64,000 bases of DNA from Fremontodendron californicum (GCA_030761205.1 JAULJL010000010.1:10139241-10203240), one strand, 5' to 3'. Shown: positions 20,509 to 34,279, counted from the first letter of the stretch. Notes: a model not told the origin generated them from the letters alone. Made by a program: numbers and translations.

Positions 20509-23500
20509 TGTCGCAACCTAAAAAAAATAACGACGAGTCTCATCGCAAGACATTATTATTCGTTAGGCGTGACATTAAAAAAACATCGAGGAAAAGTCGA
20601 CTTAATTCCTCTAGAAAAATGAAGGTTTTTAAAATGACCTTAAAAAAGACATGGAGTCGCCACCAATCTTTTTTAGCTAGGTGTGATCGGCCACCTATTA
20701 AAACCGGTTTTATAAAATATTTTAAAAATTAATTAAAACATTTTAAAAACCAATTTCAAGTCTGCGTTTTAAACCAGAGAAATCAAAGAAGCGGGTTCGG
20801 GAGTCGGTTACGTGTGGGGAAGGATTAGCACCCCCACAACGCCCGTATAAATCGGTACCTTATTAATCGTGTGTTATCTCAAATCTCGGTAAAAGTTGGT
20901 TTTAAATTTAATATTTCAAATTAATTCCCAATTTAAAGAAAAATAATTTCATTTTTTTTGACAATGATCCGAAATTTATAAATTCAAAATTTTCCTATAT
21001 TCCCCAACAAACGTGGCAAAATATAGAAATTTTTATTAGTTTTAGAAAACTTTCCGAATCATTCTCTTTTTTGAAAGAAAGATATTCCTTTATTAATAAT
21101 AATTGATGATATTCCCTCCAGCAAACCCGGTAGAGAACTCATGAATTATTTTAAATCGGGAATATCTTTATTTTTATTGAAAACCATTATCTTTTTTTGA
21201 AAACATTTAAAATAAATGAATATGTATAGGCATGGCATAAATAAAATGACATAGCAAAATCTAAATAATATAATGCAACCTAAATGTCATGACACATAGA
21301 AATTAATATGGCAAGAATCACATATTATATAAAATGCATGAATATAAAAATGCAATGCATGAAATGTATTTTTTCCTTTAATTAAGGAAATCCGTATATC
21401 TAAAAAGATATCCGGTTACCTTAGGAAAATATGTCAAATTAAATATTCTAAAACCAAAATACTTTGTGATTGTTTGAAAACAATTTTGAAAAGCTTGAAT
21501 TAAAAATAAAAACTGGGTTAAATTTTTTAAAATGACTCTAATTTCCCAAGTTTAAAAATCCGGATTTTACTACCCTTAACCCGAGACTTGAAAAACCATT
21601 TTTAGAGTTTGAAAAGGCTTAGAAACCACCCTAAGTCAGTAGCTAACTCTCCTAATCAGCCCACTCTAAGTAAATTAACCAAATCAGAAAAATGGTTTTT
21701 CTTTTTAAATTCAATTCTGACTCCACTGTCCAGTTTTAATCCACGATTTTTTACCCTATTTTTAAAAATTCCAAAAATTCTAAAAAAAATACTGGAGACT
21801 CAGGACATATAAAACTATAAGAGAAAAAATCGGCTTAATTTTTTGATCAAAGATGAATTCCCAGAAAAACCAGAGATGTACGAGTTTTTGGAGGAGAAAA
21901 AACTACTTTGTTTTTCTTTAAATTCAATTCTGACTCCACTGTCCAGTTTTAATCCACGATTTTTTATCCTATTTTCAAAAATTCCAAAAATTCTAAAACA
22001 AATACTGGAGACTCAGGACATGTAAAACTACACGAAAACAAATCAGCTTAATTTTCTGATCAAAGATGAATTCCCAGAAAAATCATAGATGTACGAGTTT
22101 TTGGAGGAGAAAAAAAAAACTGCTTTGTTTTTCTTTAAATTCAATTCTGACTCCACTGTCCAGTTTTAATCCATGATTTTTTACCCAATTTTTAAAACTT
22201 CCAAAAATTCTAAAAAGAATACTGGAGACTCAGGACATGTAAAACTACATGAAAACAAATCGGCTTAATTTTATGATCAAAGATGAATTCCCAGAAAAAT
22301 CATAGATGTACGAGTTTTTGGAGGAGAAAAAAAACTGCTTTGCCAACACATTTTTGCTTTTGATAAAATCATTTAAAAACCAAAGTAAAAATATTTGAAA
22401 CTCATAAAATGACTTGAAAGCAGTAGCTAGGACTCTTTGAAAGTTAGATAAAAATTGGCTAAATAAAAAAAAAAATCACAAAGGTAGAGTAATCAATTTG
22501 ACAAACTTAATTTTCCACAAGTGTGCTCAAGAGAGCATGATCTTGAACCATTAATGGGCTCAAGTCATTATTCAAGTGGCATGAACATGAAATGCATGAA
22601 ACAATGCAGCAAACATAATGCATGAAATGCATGGATCTAAACCTAAATGTAAGGAAAATGCATGACACAAATAATATGGCCTAGACCTAACATGAACTTG
22701 CATGGCATTTAATGTAACCTAGACCTAAGACATGCATGGCATTTTCACAAACACAAGGCATGCTTAATTCAAAAATCCAACCAAATATCATGCAAATGCA
22801 AAAACCTAACAACTAGCATGACAAAAATACAACACACAATGCAAAACACATGGAGTAGCCAAATGGCCCCAAGCTCCAACAAGCATGGCATTTTCACAAA
22901 CACTTGATATGCTAGCATGAAAAACTAAGTCATAACACAAAAATCACACAAGCATTTTCACAAACACCGAATATACCAAATCTAAAACATGCTCAGTAAG
23001 ATATAAAACAAGAATCATGCAAAGAATCACACAAGCATTTTCACAAACACTTAATATGCTAACTCTAAAACATGCTCAAATTTAAACAACATGAAAACAG
23101 AAAATTAAAAATGCAAAAACATGATATCTAAGACATAAATGGCAACAAACAAAGCAACCAAATTAAATATAACTTAAGAACATAAAATAACATAATATTT
23201 AAAACATCAAAAATAAAGAAAATAGCATAAACAATATGGTAAAATGAATCAAAAACAACAACTTAAAATAAATAATGTAGGCCATTTGGCCATGGTGAGT
23301 TTATTATAAAAACAAAATGTAAAAAAAATATACTTAAGAAAGGAAATGAAGGAAGAACAAGAAACATTATTTTAAAATGAAAACTCACCAAGTAGAGATT
23401 AAAAGAGCAAAAAATAAGAATAGAAAATGAAAGTGCAAGAGTTGGTGCTCAAGAGCAACCTCAAGAAGCTAATATTTCAAGCTTTTCTCTTCAAACTTTC

Positions 23501-25266
23501 CTTTTTTTCTAAACTTTTCTTTTTTGCTCTCAACCAAGAAGATAAAAAACTAAGAAAAACTAAGAGAAATCAGCCAAAATGGAAAAGAAAAAACAAAATC
23601 TGCCTCCCCTCTAGGGTTGGCCTAAATGATACTTATATAGCCTCAAAGATGTTGTCATTTTTGTGTAACCTATTTTCCATCAAATGGCCAATAATTCAAG
23701 ATGAAAAGTCATGAAATTACCACCTTTACCCTCTCAAATTACAGCTATGCAAAAATAATGTTGACATCTTTCTTAACCTATGTGGTTTAATCACCATGGC
23801 TTGATCAAAGAGAATGGTTAACTAACTCTTGATTTTTAACCACTTGATTGAAAAAAAAAAAAAATCAAGCTTCCTCCTTCCTTTGGGCTTGGGCAGGCCA
23901 GCACTTCTCTTTTCCAGCCCAGCTCTGATTTTTGAAAGGCCCAAAAAAGCCCTTTTCGGTTGCTTGGGTGAAATGACCATTTTGCCCCCCGGATGCAAGT
24001 AAATATCAAACGGACTCCAAATTCAATTTTTCTTTTTTTAATACTTCCAAAATAATAAAATATTGAGTTCTGGAAGTTTTCAAAATTATCCGAGTCCGTT
24101 TAATATTTATTTGGATTTTTTCTTCCCAAAATGTCCTTTTATGCCCCTACTTTTTACCATTTTTTAAACGAGCTCCAAATCAAGATTTTTCTTCACCAAT
24201 CTCTTCAAAATAATTAAAAAGTGTGATCTGGAAGTTTTCATAATTTTTGGAGCTCATTTGGTATTTTTTCGGGATTTATCGGCTTGAATTACTGCATAGG
24301 AGGCCCGGGATTTGGCCATTTTGCAAACGAACTCGGAATCAAGATTTTTTTTCGCCAATCTCTTCCAAATAATTTAAAAATGAGATTTGCCAAATTTCAG
24401 AATTTTTGGAGTCCATTTGCTATTTTTCCGGGATTTATCTTTTTGAATTACTACATAAGAAGCCCGAGATTTGGCCATTTTGCAAACGAACTCGGAATCA
24501 AGATTTTCTTTCGCCAATCTCCTTCAAATGATTTAAGAATGAGATTGACAAATTTTCCATAATTTTCGGAGTCCATTTGCTATTTTTCCCAAATTTTTCC
24601 AATTTTGCCCTTTTACCTCCGAAACCCGGTTTTGCTCAAAACAAATCCGATTTTCAGATTTTCTTCAATCTGAGCCTTGGGCCATCCTTTTTAACCATTC
24701 TTCATCCATTGGGGGCTTTGGTCTTACCAAGTCGGGCCATTTCTGTGATTCTTCCCGATTTCACCGAGATCCACTAAAAACCCTAATTTTCGGTTTTCTC
24801 CCGGATTGACTTTTCTTTCGGTTTTTCTTGCAAGTGACTTCTCCATTACCCGTAGTCAGTGCTTATCTTTCATTTGGAACCTTCAATTTCGACCAGTTTG
24901 ATCGTTTAAGCACTTTTCCCCAAATTTCTTGGATTAGGGTTTCTTTTCTACTGAATCTCCAAATCCCAACTTCCGAACTCCATATCTTTCAATGTAGACC
25001 TCGGATTATCAAAATTCTTTCTCCATTTTTCAATTCAACTTAAAATCTTGATTTTGAAAGTGGGTTGACTTTTTCAGTAGTTGACTTTCTGGGGTTGACT
25101 TTTTCGGGGTTGACTTTTTTTCAAGTTTGACTTTTTATGCTCGCCCTCTTAAACTAAGTCTCGGAGTACCACCTGCAAGATGAAAACAGTCTTTTTATAC
25201 TCGGAAACATCAATATGGGAAGAAAACATACCTGTTTAGTGGCCCGGACAAAATTAGGTGTCTACA
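20509..25266 (-). repeat. 3' LTR of element 2
   Basis: 4758 bp. A TATA-like TATATAA on the minus strand is at 23633-23639. Nearly identical to the split 5' LTR. The right copy has an additional ~14 bases near 56306-56320. Confidence 0.93.
21660..22350. repeat. ~215-bp tandem repeat in the 3' LTR of element 2
   Basis: Three to four units; gatgaattcccag recurs at 21852, 22065 and 22282. Short open frames within it are by-products. The same array is in all LTR copies of elements 2 and 3. Confidence 0.9.
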
Positions 25267-25279
25267 GCTGCCCCTCTTT
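25267..25279 (-). other. Polypurine tract of element 2
   Basis: AAAGAGGGGCAGC on the minus strand, adjacent to the 3' LTR; the same tract is at 49327-49339 in element 3. Confidence 0.85.
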
Positions 25280-25659
25280 GGCTATTGCTGAGAATCAGGA
25301 ATCAGGCAAAGATAAACCAACACTAATTTTGTACGGTCAGTGAAATCACATGGAAAGGAAAGGGGCTTTCTTTTTTCATTTCTTCATTCATTTTTGCATT
25401 TTGCATTTTGCATTTTCCATTTTTTATTTTCTTTTTTTATTTTCTATTTTTTTCTATTTTTTTTTCATTTTTTTTCATTTTTTTATTTTTATTTTTTTTG
25501 TTTTTTTTGTTGAAAACAGTAAATTGAAGATTTGTCCTTAAATTGAATTCCCTGACTAATCAAGGCTCGATTCGTCTTAAGGAAACGAATTCGATTTGCA
25601 AGAAAGGAAACGTCATCGACGATGTTCTCGGGGCCTTAACCTTTCTTGTTCTCAGCTGT
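25280..25659. other. Non-coding 3' internal region of element 2
   Basis: T-rich stretch (25370-25510) and the conserved motif TCTTAAGGAAACGAATTCGA (25574-25593). Its counterpart in element 3 is 48976-49326. No gene is seen. Confidence 0.6.
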
Positions 25660-27180
25660 GTTTAAAATTTTGGATATCTCCTCCAGAAGCTTCGGCTATC
25701 ACCACCAAAGTCTTGCTCATTTTTTTAAAATCTAAAAATTCTGGGTATCACCTCCAGAAACTTCAGCTATCACCACCGAAGACTTTTTACCTTTTCAAAG
25801 GATTTTAAAACTCTGGATATCTCCACCAGAGGCTTCAGCTATCACCACCGAAGTCTTGCTCATTTTTAAAACTGTAAAATTCTGGGTATCATCTCCAGAA
25901 GCTTCAGCTATCACCACCGAAGACTTTCTACCTTTTCAAAGGACTTTTAAAAAAAACTCTGGATATCTCCACCACAGGCTTCAGCTATCACCACCGAAGA
26001 CTTGTTCATAAATAAAAAAAATACCTCGACGATGATTTCGGGGCTCGACTCGCCTTAAGGAAACGAAATCGATTATACCTGAAAGCTTTAAGAGATGATG
26101 CAAATGCTTCATGATGCAAATGCGAATGTCTTTTGTTGATGCAAACACTTCTTGATGTAGATGCAAATGACTTAGCTTGGTGCAAATGTCTTTGATGCAA
26201 ATGTAAATGACTTGATTTGATGCAAACTTTCTTGATGCAGATTTAACTAACTTAGATTGAAGCAAATGCTTCTTGATGTAGATGCACATGTTGAAAAAAA
26301 TTCTGGATAACTCCTTCAAAAGAAGATTTCTCATTTTCAAAATTATAAAACCCTGGATATCTCCACCAGAGGCTTCAGCTATCACCACCGAAGACTTCTT
26401 CATTTTTAAAACTGTAAAATTCTGGATATCCCCACCAGAAGCTTTGGCTATCACCACCAAAGACTTGCTCAATATAAAATTCTAGATAACTCATCTAGAA
26501 GAAGATTTCTCATGTTTCAAAATTATAAAACCATGGATATCTCCACCAGAGGCTTCAGCTATCACCACCGAAGACTTATTCACTTTTAAAAACTGTAAAA
26601 TTCTGGATATCCCCACCAGAAGCTTTGGCTATCACCACCAAAGACTTGCTCAATATAAAATTCTAGATAACTCATCTAGAAGAAGATTTCTCATGTTTCA
26701 AAATTATAAAACCCTGGATATCTCCACCAGAGGCTTCAGCTATCACCACTGAAGACTTGTTCACTTTTAAAACTGCAAAATTCTGGATATCACCACCAGA
26801 AGCTTTGGCTATCACCACCAAAGACTTGCTCATTGTAAAATTCTGGGTAACTCCTTCAGAATAAAATTTCTCATGTTTTCAAAATTATAAAACCCTGGAT
26901 ATCTCCACCAGAGGCTTCAGCTATCACCACTGAAGACTTGTTCACTTTTAAAACTGCAAAATTCTGGATATCACCACCAGAAGCTTTGGCTATCACCACC
27001 AAAGACTTGCTCATTGTAAAATTCTGGGTAACTCCTTCAGAATAAAATTTTTCATGTTTTCAAAATTATAAAACCCTGGATATCTCCACCAGAGGCTTCA
27101 GCTATCACCACCGAAGACTTGTTCACTTTTAAAATTGTAAAATTCTGGATATCACCACCAGAAGCTTTGAGAAATGATGC
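25660..27180. repeat. Satellite-like array of element 2, 72-bp monomers and 181-bp units
   Basis: Monomers of about 72 bp with the pattern TGGATATCTCCACCAGAGGC and TATCACCACCGAAGAC, alternating between two variants, recur at 25671, 25742, 25814, 25883 and 25960. From ~26290 they form five units of 180-181 bp (starts 26351, 26531, 26712, 26893, 27074). A non-repeated stretch of GATGCAAATG-rich sequence lies at 26090-26290. Confidence 0.9.
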
Positions 27181-27189
27181 AGATGCATA

Positions 27190-29965
27190 TGTATTTTAAC
27201 AAGGTGCTCATGCTTCATGGTGCAAATGTAAAATATTTCTTAGTGCAAATGCAAATGGCCTGGATTGATGCCCATGTTTCATGATGCAGATGCCCCTACT
27301 AATTGTGTTCATGTAACTGGTTTATGAATGGTGTAACTACAATTACCACATAATAATGAAAATGCAATGATTCTAGAAATGATGCAATTGCTTGAGATGA
27401 CACAAATGCGAATTCCATGAAGAATGTAAATGTAAAGGTAAAATGCAGATGCTTATGGAATAATGCCAATGCAAATACCCATGAATGATGCAAATGCTTG
27501 CTGACACTGTGCAGATGCAAAAGCTCGATAAAGAGATGAGTGCTCATGAGTGATGCAAATGCCCCCGGTTGTTTTTCTAGACTTTGGCTTAGCCTTTCAA
27601 ATTCATTTTTCCTCTTCAAATCAGAGTATATCTTCAATTCATTTCGGCTATTCTCTTTGCCCCAACAGTTTTCAAACTTCCATCAATAGAGATCTGAACT
27701 GAGTTCGATTTCTTCTTCTCATATCTGGAAGTCAAGACCTATCCTGGCAGTTCTATACCTTTGGGTTAGAAAACCCTTGTCTCATGTCAACATCAAAAAT
27801 GGGTATTTCAAAAATGGGTATTTTTTTTTGTTTTGAAAAACAATTTTGCTTATTTAAGGAAAACTTCTAAGCCAAAAATTTTAACTCCACAATGTGTGAT
27901 ATATAAATCTTTTGAAGACTGATGATCATTGTTAGAAATTTCTCTAAGTATCAATCTGGGTTTTTTTTTCAACTGGGATTGGCAAAGCTTGGTATAACGA
28001 GATTCTGGCTTTTCCAGGAAAATTTCATGACAGAAATGCATATCCCTTCTAGGCTCACAAATGGAACAAGTTTTATAAATCATGAATTCATTGAGAACCA
28101 AGCAAATTCAACATTCTTTTAGTTTCCATATCAAGGCATTTTGACAAGCGTCAAGATTGGCCGGGATGTTTAAACCGGAAAGTTTAATCTTGGAGAAAAA
28201 AAGTTTTAGTTTTTGAAGACAATCCTTTGAATGAGAGTTGGCAATTTGGGGGTTCAAGAATTCCTAGATGTTCCTCGATGACCACTCCTTTAATAAGATC
28301 TTTTCTTTTGGGGTATCAGCACTATCATAGATGGCATCGAAAATTTCCAACTTTACTCTAGACCGCCCATTTGGGTTTTCGCCTTAGAGTCTCATTCTTT
28401 TCAATTTTTTTTTTTTTTTTTTTGTTCTACCATACACTTGAGAATTATAAATTCTTCCTTAGTGAAATGATTATTCGATGAAATGGGATAAAATCTGAGG
28501 AAAAACCTTTCAGATTAGATATTCATGCTTGATCAAAATGGACTTTTAAAGCATATAATGTAGGCCACGGCTCAGGGTTCAGAAAGAAAGGATAAATAGG
28601 CCCAAAATATGTGTTTGAGGGTAATCAGATCAAGGATCATTTCTTGAGGAGGATTCTCTTTGAAGCATTTGTCCCTTCTTGGACATTTCTTTCCTTTTGA
28701 CTTTGCTATTTTTCTTCCTTGCTCTTGGCTTTCAATTTGCCATGTCTTTCACACATTTTTTTTTTGCTTTCATTTTGCCCCCTTCTTTTTCAACATAGTG
28801 AGCCCGTCTTTATTCGGGGCTCCATTTGCTTTGCATCTGTCTTTGAGCTAGGACTCATTTATCAATGATCTTTAAAAAGATCTTTTCTCGCATTTGCCCC
28901 CCTAGTGTAGAGGGTGATCCTTGATCAGGGTTCAAAGAAGAAAAAAATTCTTTTGGCTCAAAAGGAGTGACTATGGATAATTTATTTTTGTGCGAAAGGG
29001 ATATGAAAGATGGCCATTCCTCATGTCAAGCACGAATATTTACTTCGAAAAGCAATCCCCAGGGGAAATAGATAATCAAAATTTCATTTTGCACTTTGGA
29101 ATCATCCGAATTCTCATATGCATGATATCACAATTTTTCTTTTTCTTTTTTCTTTTTTTTTTTGTTTTTTTCGTCTCATGCCCCCAATGATTCATGCATT
29201 AGCCCATCCTTCTTCACTATGTATCCATCATTTCCACATATGATGCCCCAATTTGATTAACCATGCGAATTTGTATCAACGAGGAACATAGCAAGTCTAG
29301 GTCTATTTTGAAAAGGTTGAGTTTCCAATCTGAGTTCTTTGAAGAGACAAGGAAAATATGACCCAAAAATGGGTTTTCTCTGGGACAAGGGATAATCTAG
29401 TTTAATCATTGTGCCCCAGGATGTCAATCATGAAGTGATGTTTGGGCAATTAGTGTTTTGTGGTTATTGGGAAAGGTCATGAATGGTTTTAGCACAATCT
29501 TGACACACACCAAATTATCAAAATCTAGACTCTTGAAAGAATGTCTCATTTGTTTGAATTTTAAAGAATTCGAAAATTTTGAAAAAGTTCGTTCCTTTGT
29601 TCATAGCCTAGACTAAGATCTACGTCTTTGCTTATTTTGTGATGACAATGGTTTTATGAAGTCAAATCATTCATATTCCTTGAAGCATTAGGTCTTTCAA
29701 GTGGTCTCGGTTCAAAAGATTTAGGCTTAGGAAAGCCTAAAAGAGAGGGCTGAAGGTATTGGGTCATTTCTAACAATGATCATCAATCTTCTTGAGACTA
29801 TCAATCACTAAAAATTCCCTTAATGCTTGTTTTTGCAAATTCAAGTTATTGTTGAAACACAACAAACACAAAGCATTTAAAATACAAAATTCATTTAATT
29901 AACATGAGACAAATGCTTTCCTCATCATAGTGTATAGAACTACATGTGTCAAAAACCTAATATGA
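27190..29965 (-). other. Non-coding internal region of element 2 in place of pol
   Basis: Similar along much of its length to 44878-47640 of element 3, including indels that break every reading frame. No pol motif was found on either strand. Confidence 0.7.
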
Positions 29966-31405
29966 TCATGCACAATGTTTCTTATGACACTTGACTTCCC
30001 CATCTTCAAAACTTATCGAACCAGCCTTGATGAAATCTCTGACCTTGTACTTCAAAGCGGGGCAGTTCTCTGTTGAGTGACCTTGATTGCCAGAATGGTA
30101 CCCACAACACTCATTAGCATCATACCAGCTCGGATAAGGGGGCTTCAGAGGCGTTATTTGCATGGGTGTCACAAGGTGATTCTGGATGAGTTGAGGTAGT
30201 AGCTCACTGTATGTCACAGGAATCGGGTCAACCTGATTTATTTTTCGCTTTTTAAGCCCCCTTCGAATATTCCCAAGGATGTTCGATTGATAGACAGATG
30301 CAAATTCTGGTGTAGTTGCAGTCATTGGTTGGTAGGGATAAAAACCTTGAGAGACATTGTTCAGGGTAGAGTAAAATGGCTGGTACGAGGATAATTGGGG
30401 AGATGGGGCAAAGTCTTCCACGACTTGGGTATCTTCCTTTTTCTTTTCAGATGCCCCCTTGTTCTTGGTATTGGATGTTCTTTCTCCTTCAATTTTCCCA
30501 TCCTTGATAGCATTCTCAATCATCTCCCCTGAAATTACCATGTCTGAAAAATTCTTCGTGGTGTTGCCGACAAGTCTATCGTAGTATGGGGCCTGTAGTG
30601 TATTCACAAAAAGGACAGTGGTTTCCTTCTGAGTTAAAGGCGGTTGTACTTGGACGGCCAGGCTCATCCACCGTTGCGCATATTCTTTGAAGCTCTCAGT
30701 AGCTCTTTTCTTCATATTTTGCAAGGTGAGACGGTCAGGCGCCATGTCGGTCATATGCTTGTACTGGTTTAGAAAAGCCCTAGCCAAATCATTCCAAAAG
30801 CGTATCTGGTCCTTGCTCAACTGACTATACCACCTAATTGCGGACCCACTGAGGCTATCCTGAAAACAGTGAATCAAAAGCTTATCATTACCTATATGAC
30901 TTGTCATCTTCCGGCAGAACATAGTGATGTGGGCTGATGGATCGGTCGTCCCGTCATATTTCACAAAGTCAGGGATCTTGAACTTAGGAGGAATGACTAA
31001 ATCGAAAACCAAGCATTGTTATTTCGCCTCCACACTCCCTAATACGTCTGCATTTTCTACTGCCCGGAGCCTTTCATCTAACAACTGATATTTCCCTTGT
31101 GAATTTGCCAACTCAACCTCATTTACTGCAACCCTTTTCAACTTTGCCTGTTCAGCTGGATCATCTGAGTTTAGGACATTGACGGGGTTAACAGTGTTCT
31201 GGGCATCACTTATTGCGACCTCATCTAACCCTTCTCCAGCGACAAAGTTTTCGGTGTATCCTTTTCCCTTGATTACAGCAGACATTAGCTCCATCAGTTT
31301 AGTCATCTGATCCTTAGATTCTGCTTGAGATTTGACTAGCTGTTCTCGCAATTCTCTCTGTTCCCTTTCCATTTTTTCCATTCGGGCAACTTGTTCATCC
31401 TCCAT
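29966..31405 (-). pseudogene. gag of element 2, broken by one nonsense codon
   Basis: The frame runs from ATG (31405) to 29966, broken only by TAA at 31019-31021, where element 3 has GAA. The N-terminal part is a coiled coil (MEDEQVARMEKMEREQRELR). The capsid domain follows: PPKFKIPDFVKYDGTTDPSA, LLIHCFQDSLSGSAIRWYSQ, and AFLNQYKHMTD. The end has a zinc-knuckle-like CGYHSGNQGHSTENC (C-x2-H-x5-H-x4-C). About 480 residues in total, usual for Ogre-type gag. The capsid is very close to that of element 3; the C-terminal quarter is not. Confidence 0.9.
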
Positions 31406-31899
31406 AGCACCAGCCTATATTAAAAGTGTACTCAGTACTTCTTCTGATTTGAAATGGAAATTATTTCAAAGACTCCTAAAGCCAAGCCAACTTTTGTTTT
31501 TTTTTTTCAAATGTATGTCATGATTAATGAGCCATGAATGCAATTTGATGCATGTGAAGCCTAAACAATATGATGTATGGACATGTATAATGGAAACATG
31601 CTGACCATATATGTAATAAATGCAATCACAATGCCAACATGTTGCAAACAAAGAATAAACAAATCAACACATGGATATATGCAATGACTGATCATGTGCA
31701 TTTTAGCATATTTCCCAATGAATGTTCATATGTTCTATGAATGCAACATGGTGTCAATTATGATACATGCAAACAATGAATGATTGATACAGAGTATATA
31801 CAAAGAAAATCATACTAACCATGTGTGTCATGAATGTGACCTAATGCTAATCATGATGTATGTAATAAGCAAATTAATGCATAGATATATACAGAATGA
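31406..31899 (-). other. Leader of element 2 next to gag
   Basis: Corresponds to 42900-43393 of element 3, with short GCATGAATGCAA-like motifs. No gene is seen. Confidence 0.6.
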
Positions 31900-33080
31900 C
31901 CATGTATGTTCCAAATGCATTTCCCAATGAATGATCATATACACTATGAATGCCATACAATGTCAATTATGATGCATGTGAAGAATAAATGACTGACACA
32001 GAGTATATACAAAGAAAGTCATGCTGGCCGTGTATGTCATGAATGCAACCTGATGCCAATATGAAAAATTAATGCATGAGCATAACATGACGACTATGTA
32101 TGCCATGAATGCACCCTGATGCCAACATGATGCATGTAAAAAATAAGCAAATTAATGCATGGATATATACAATGAATGACCATGTATGTTCCAAATGCAT
32201 TTCCCAATGAATGATCATATACACTATGAATGCCATACAATGTCAATTATGATGCATGTGAAGAATAAATGACTGACACAGAGTATATACAAAGAAAGTC
32301 ATGCTGGCCGTGTATGTCATGAATGCAACCTGATGCCAGTATGAAAAATTAATGCATGAACATAACATGACGACTATGTATGCCATGAATGCACCCTGAT
32401 GCCAACATGATGCATGTAAAAAATAAGCAAATTAATGCATGGATATATACAATGAATGACCATGTATGTTCCAAATGCATTACCAATGAATGATCATATA
32501 CACTATAAATGCCACATAATGTCAATTATGATGCATGTGAAGAATAAATGACTGACACAGAGTATATACAAAGAAAGTCATGCTGGCCGTGTATGTCATG
32601 AATGCAACCTGATGCCAATATGAAAAATTAATGCATGAGCATAACATGACGACTATGTATGCCATGAATGCACCCTGATGCCAACATGATGCATGCAAAA
32701 AATAAGCAAATTAATGCATGGATATATATAGGAAAATCATTTCTGACTATGAATGCATGAATGCAACTTGATGCTGCCATGATGCATATAAAGAAAGAAT
32801 AAATTGATATATGGATATATACAGAAAAATCATGCTGACTATGAATGCATGAATGCAACTTGACGCTAACATGATGCATATAGAGAAAGAATAAATTGAT
32901 ATATGGATATATACAGAAAAATCATGCTGACTATGAATGCATGAATGCAACTTGATGCCAACATGATGCATGTAAAGAAAGAATAAATTGATATATGGAT
33001 ATATATAGAAAAATCATGCTGACTATGAATGCATGAATGCAACTTGATGCCAACATGATGCATGTAAAGAAAGAATAAAT
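31900..33080. repeat. Higher-order tandem repeat in the leader of element 2 (280-bp and 92-bp units)
   Basis: ccatgtatgttccaaatgc recurs at 31900, 32180 and 32460 (exactly 280 apart). From ~32700 a simpler 92-bp unit recurs (catgctgactatgaatgcat at 32831, 32923 and 33015). The 280-bp unit corresponds to about three diverged 92-bp monomers. Confidence 0.9.
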
Positions 33081-34279
33081 TCATACATAAGTATATACAA
33101 ATAATGACCATGCATGTCATAAACGTATCTTACAATGAATGACCATGCATGCTATGACTATAACATGATGTCAAAATGATACATGCAGAAATAAATGAAT
33201 TAACACAATTTTTTTTTTGATTTTTTTTTTTTGATAAACCAATCACATCATTTTCAAAAGAATTTCAGGGTGGATCTTACTATGGTACAATATGCAAATG
33301 TTCATGTGACACTACCGGTTTTATGAAATCATCAAATTAAATTGCCAACTGTTTATTGCAAAGAATGAGATCAATAATACAACCAAAAATGTACATGCTC
33401 TATTTACACATGCATGAAATGTGCAACATGCAAAAATGCTTGAAAAAGGATTTTTTTTTTTTTTAAAAATAGCTAATGAACATCTGCCCCAGCAATATCT
33501 GCTTATTTAGGCATCACGATGCCTTCGAGGCGGAGTATCACATTTATTACGGGCGATGTACGTACATCGTTGCCCGATCTACCACACTTATTCGGAGTGT
33601 AAAACATGTAACAAAAAGTTTAGAAATGTCCCTCCATGTGTTCCTATTTTCGGTATATCTAACGGAAATTCGGGATGGCTTCGCCTAGGTTCACTATATG
33701 AGGGTGAATCGGTTCTAAGGCCCCGAATTGTTCCTCACTGTCGCCGGTGAAGGCTAGTAAGGCACCCCGATAAAAGCGGGTTCAATTCGTTAGAGTATAT
33801 TTTCCTATGCCCGTACGGAGGATTATCACGAAGGCATTAGGTACTTTATACTCCGAAAGTGTTTCACTAGCCCATACGGAGGATCATCACGAAGGCGTAG
33901 TTACTTTACTCCCACTTAAAAGGACGGAACCCGGGTATAGGATTCATGTTATGCAAATGCACGTGTAGTGTGTGTGGAGGAATAATAAACCTTTCACCAC
34001 CTATTCTACAAACCTTATTCTAAATGCCCTAGCAATTAAAACATTCAAGAATAGTGTAACGCATTAACCAACAAGCAATTATAATATGCAACCTTAAATA
34101 ACTAGAGAACAATAATAAAATGCATGCACATGAGTATGAACATATTTAAAAATATTTTACTATTTTTCAAAATTCTCCTTATTAAAAAAATGTGGGAATT
34201 AAAATTAAATACCAATTAAACCAACAAAACCGAGACTGAGATAACACACGACTAATTCTAGGCCTGACTCTCTAATATG
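33081..34279 (-). other. Conserved untranslated leader of element 2
   Basis: Matches 40170-41460 of element 3 in mirror orientation. 33480-33960 is GC-richer than its surroundings and contains a 16-base palindrome and the repeated motif TACGGAGGATTATCACGAAG (33816-33835; variant 33876-33895). No protein is inferred. Confidence 0.65.
33554..33569. promoter_or_regulatory. Conserved 16-base palindrome in the element 2 leader
   Basis: CGATGTACGTACATCG is perfectly self-complementary and lies ~711 bases downstream of the primer site. The same palindrome at 40884-40899 in element 3 is ~715 bases from its primer site. An RNA dimerisation or packaging role is a guess. Confidence 0.6.

Noticed and set aside
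21843..22025. 60-codon ORFs repeated in every LTR
   Set aside because: By-products of the ~215-bp tandem repeat; they appear in all array copies and lack any gene context.
32628..33120. Overlapping minus-strand ORFs with repeated HHVGIKLHSCIHSQH-type peptides
   Set aside because: Pure translation of the 92-bp tandem repeat, with no capsid or other domain.
33476..33688. 70-codon ORF conserved in both elements (also at 40765-41052, minus strand)
   Set aside because: It lies antisense in a conserved leader block. Conservation is explained by the DNA or RNA of the leader, and the two versions have different ends.
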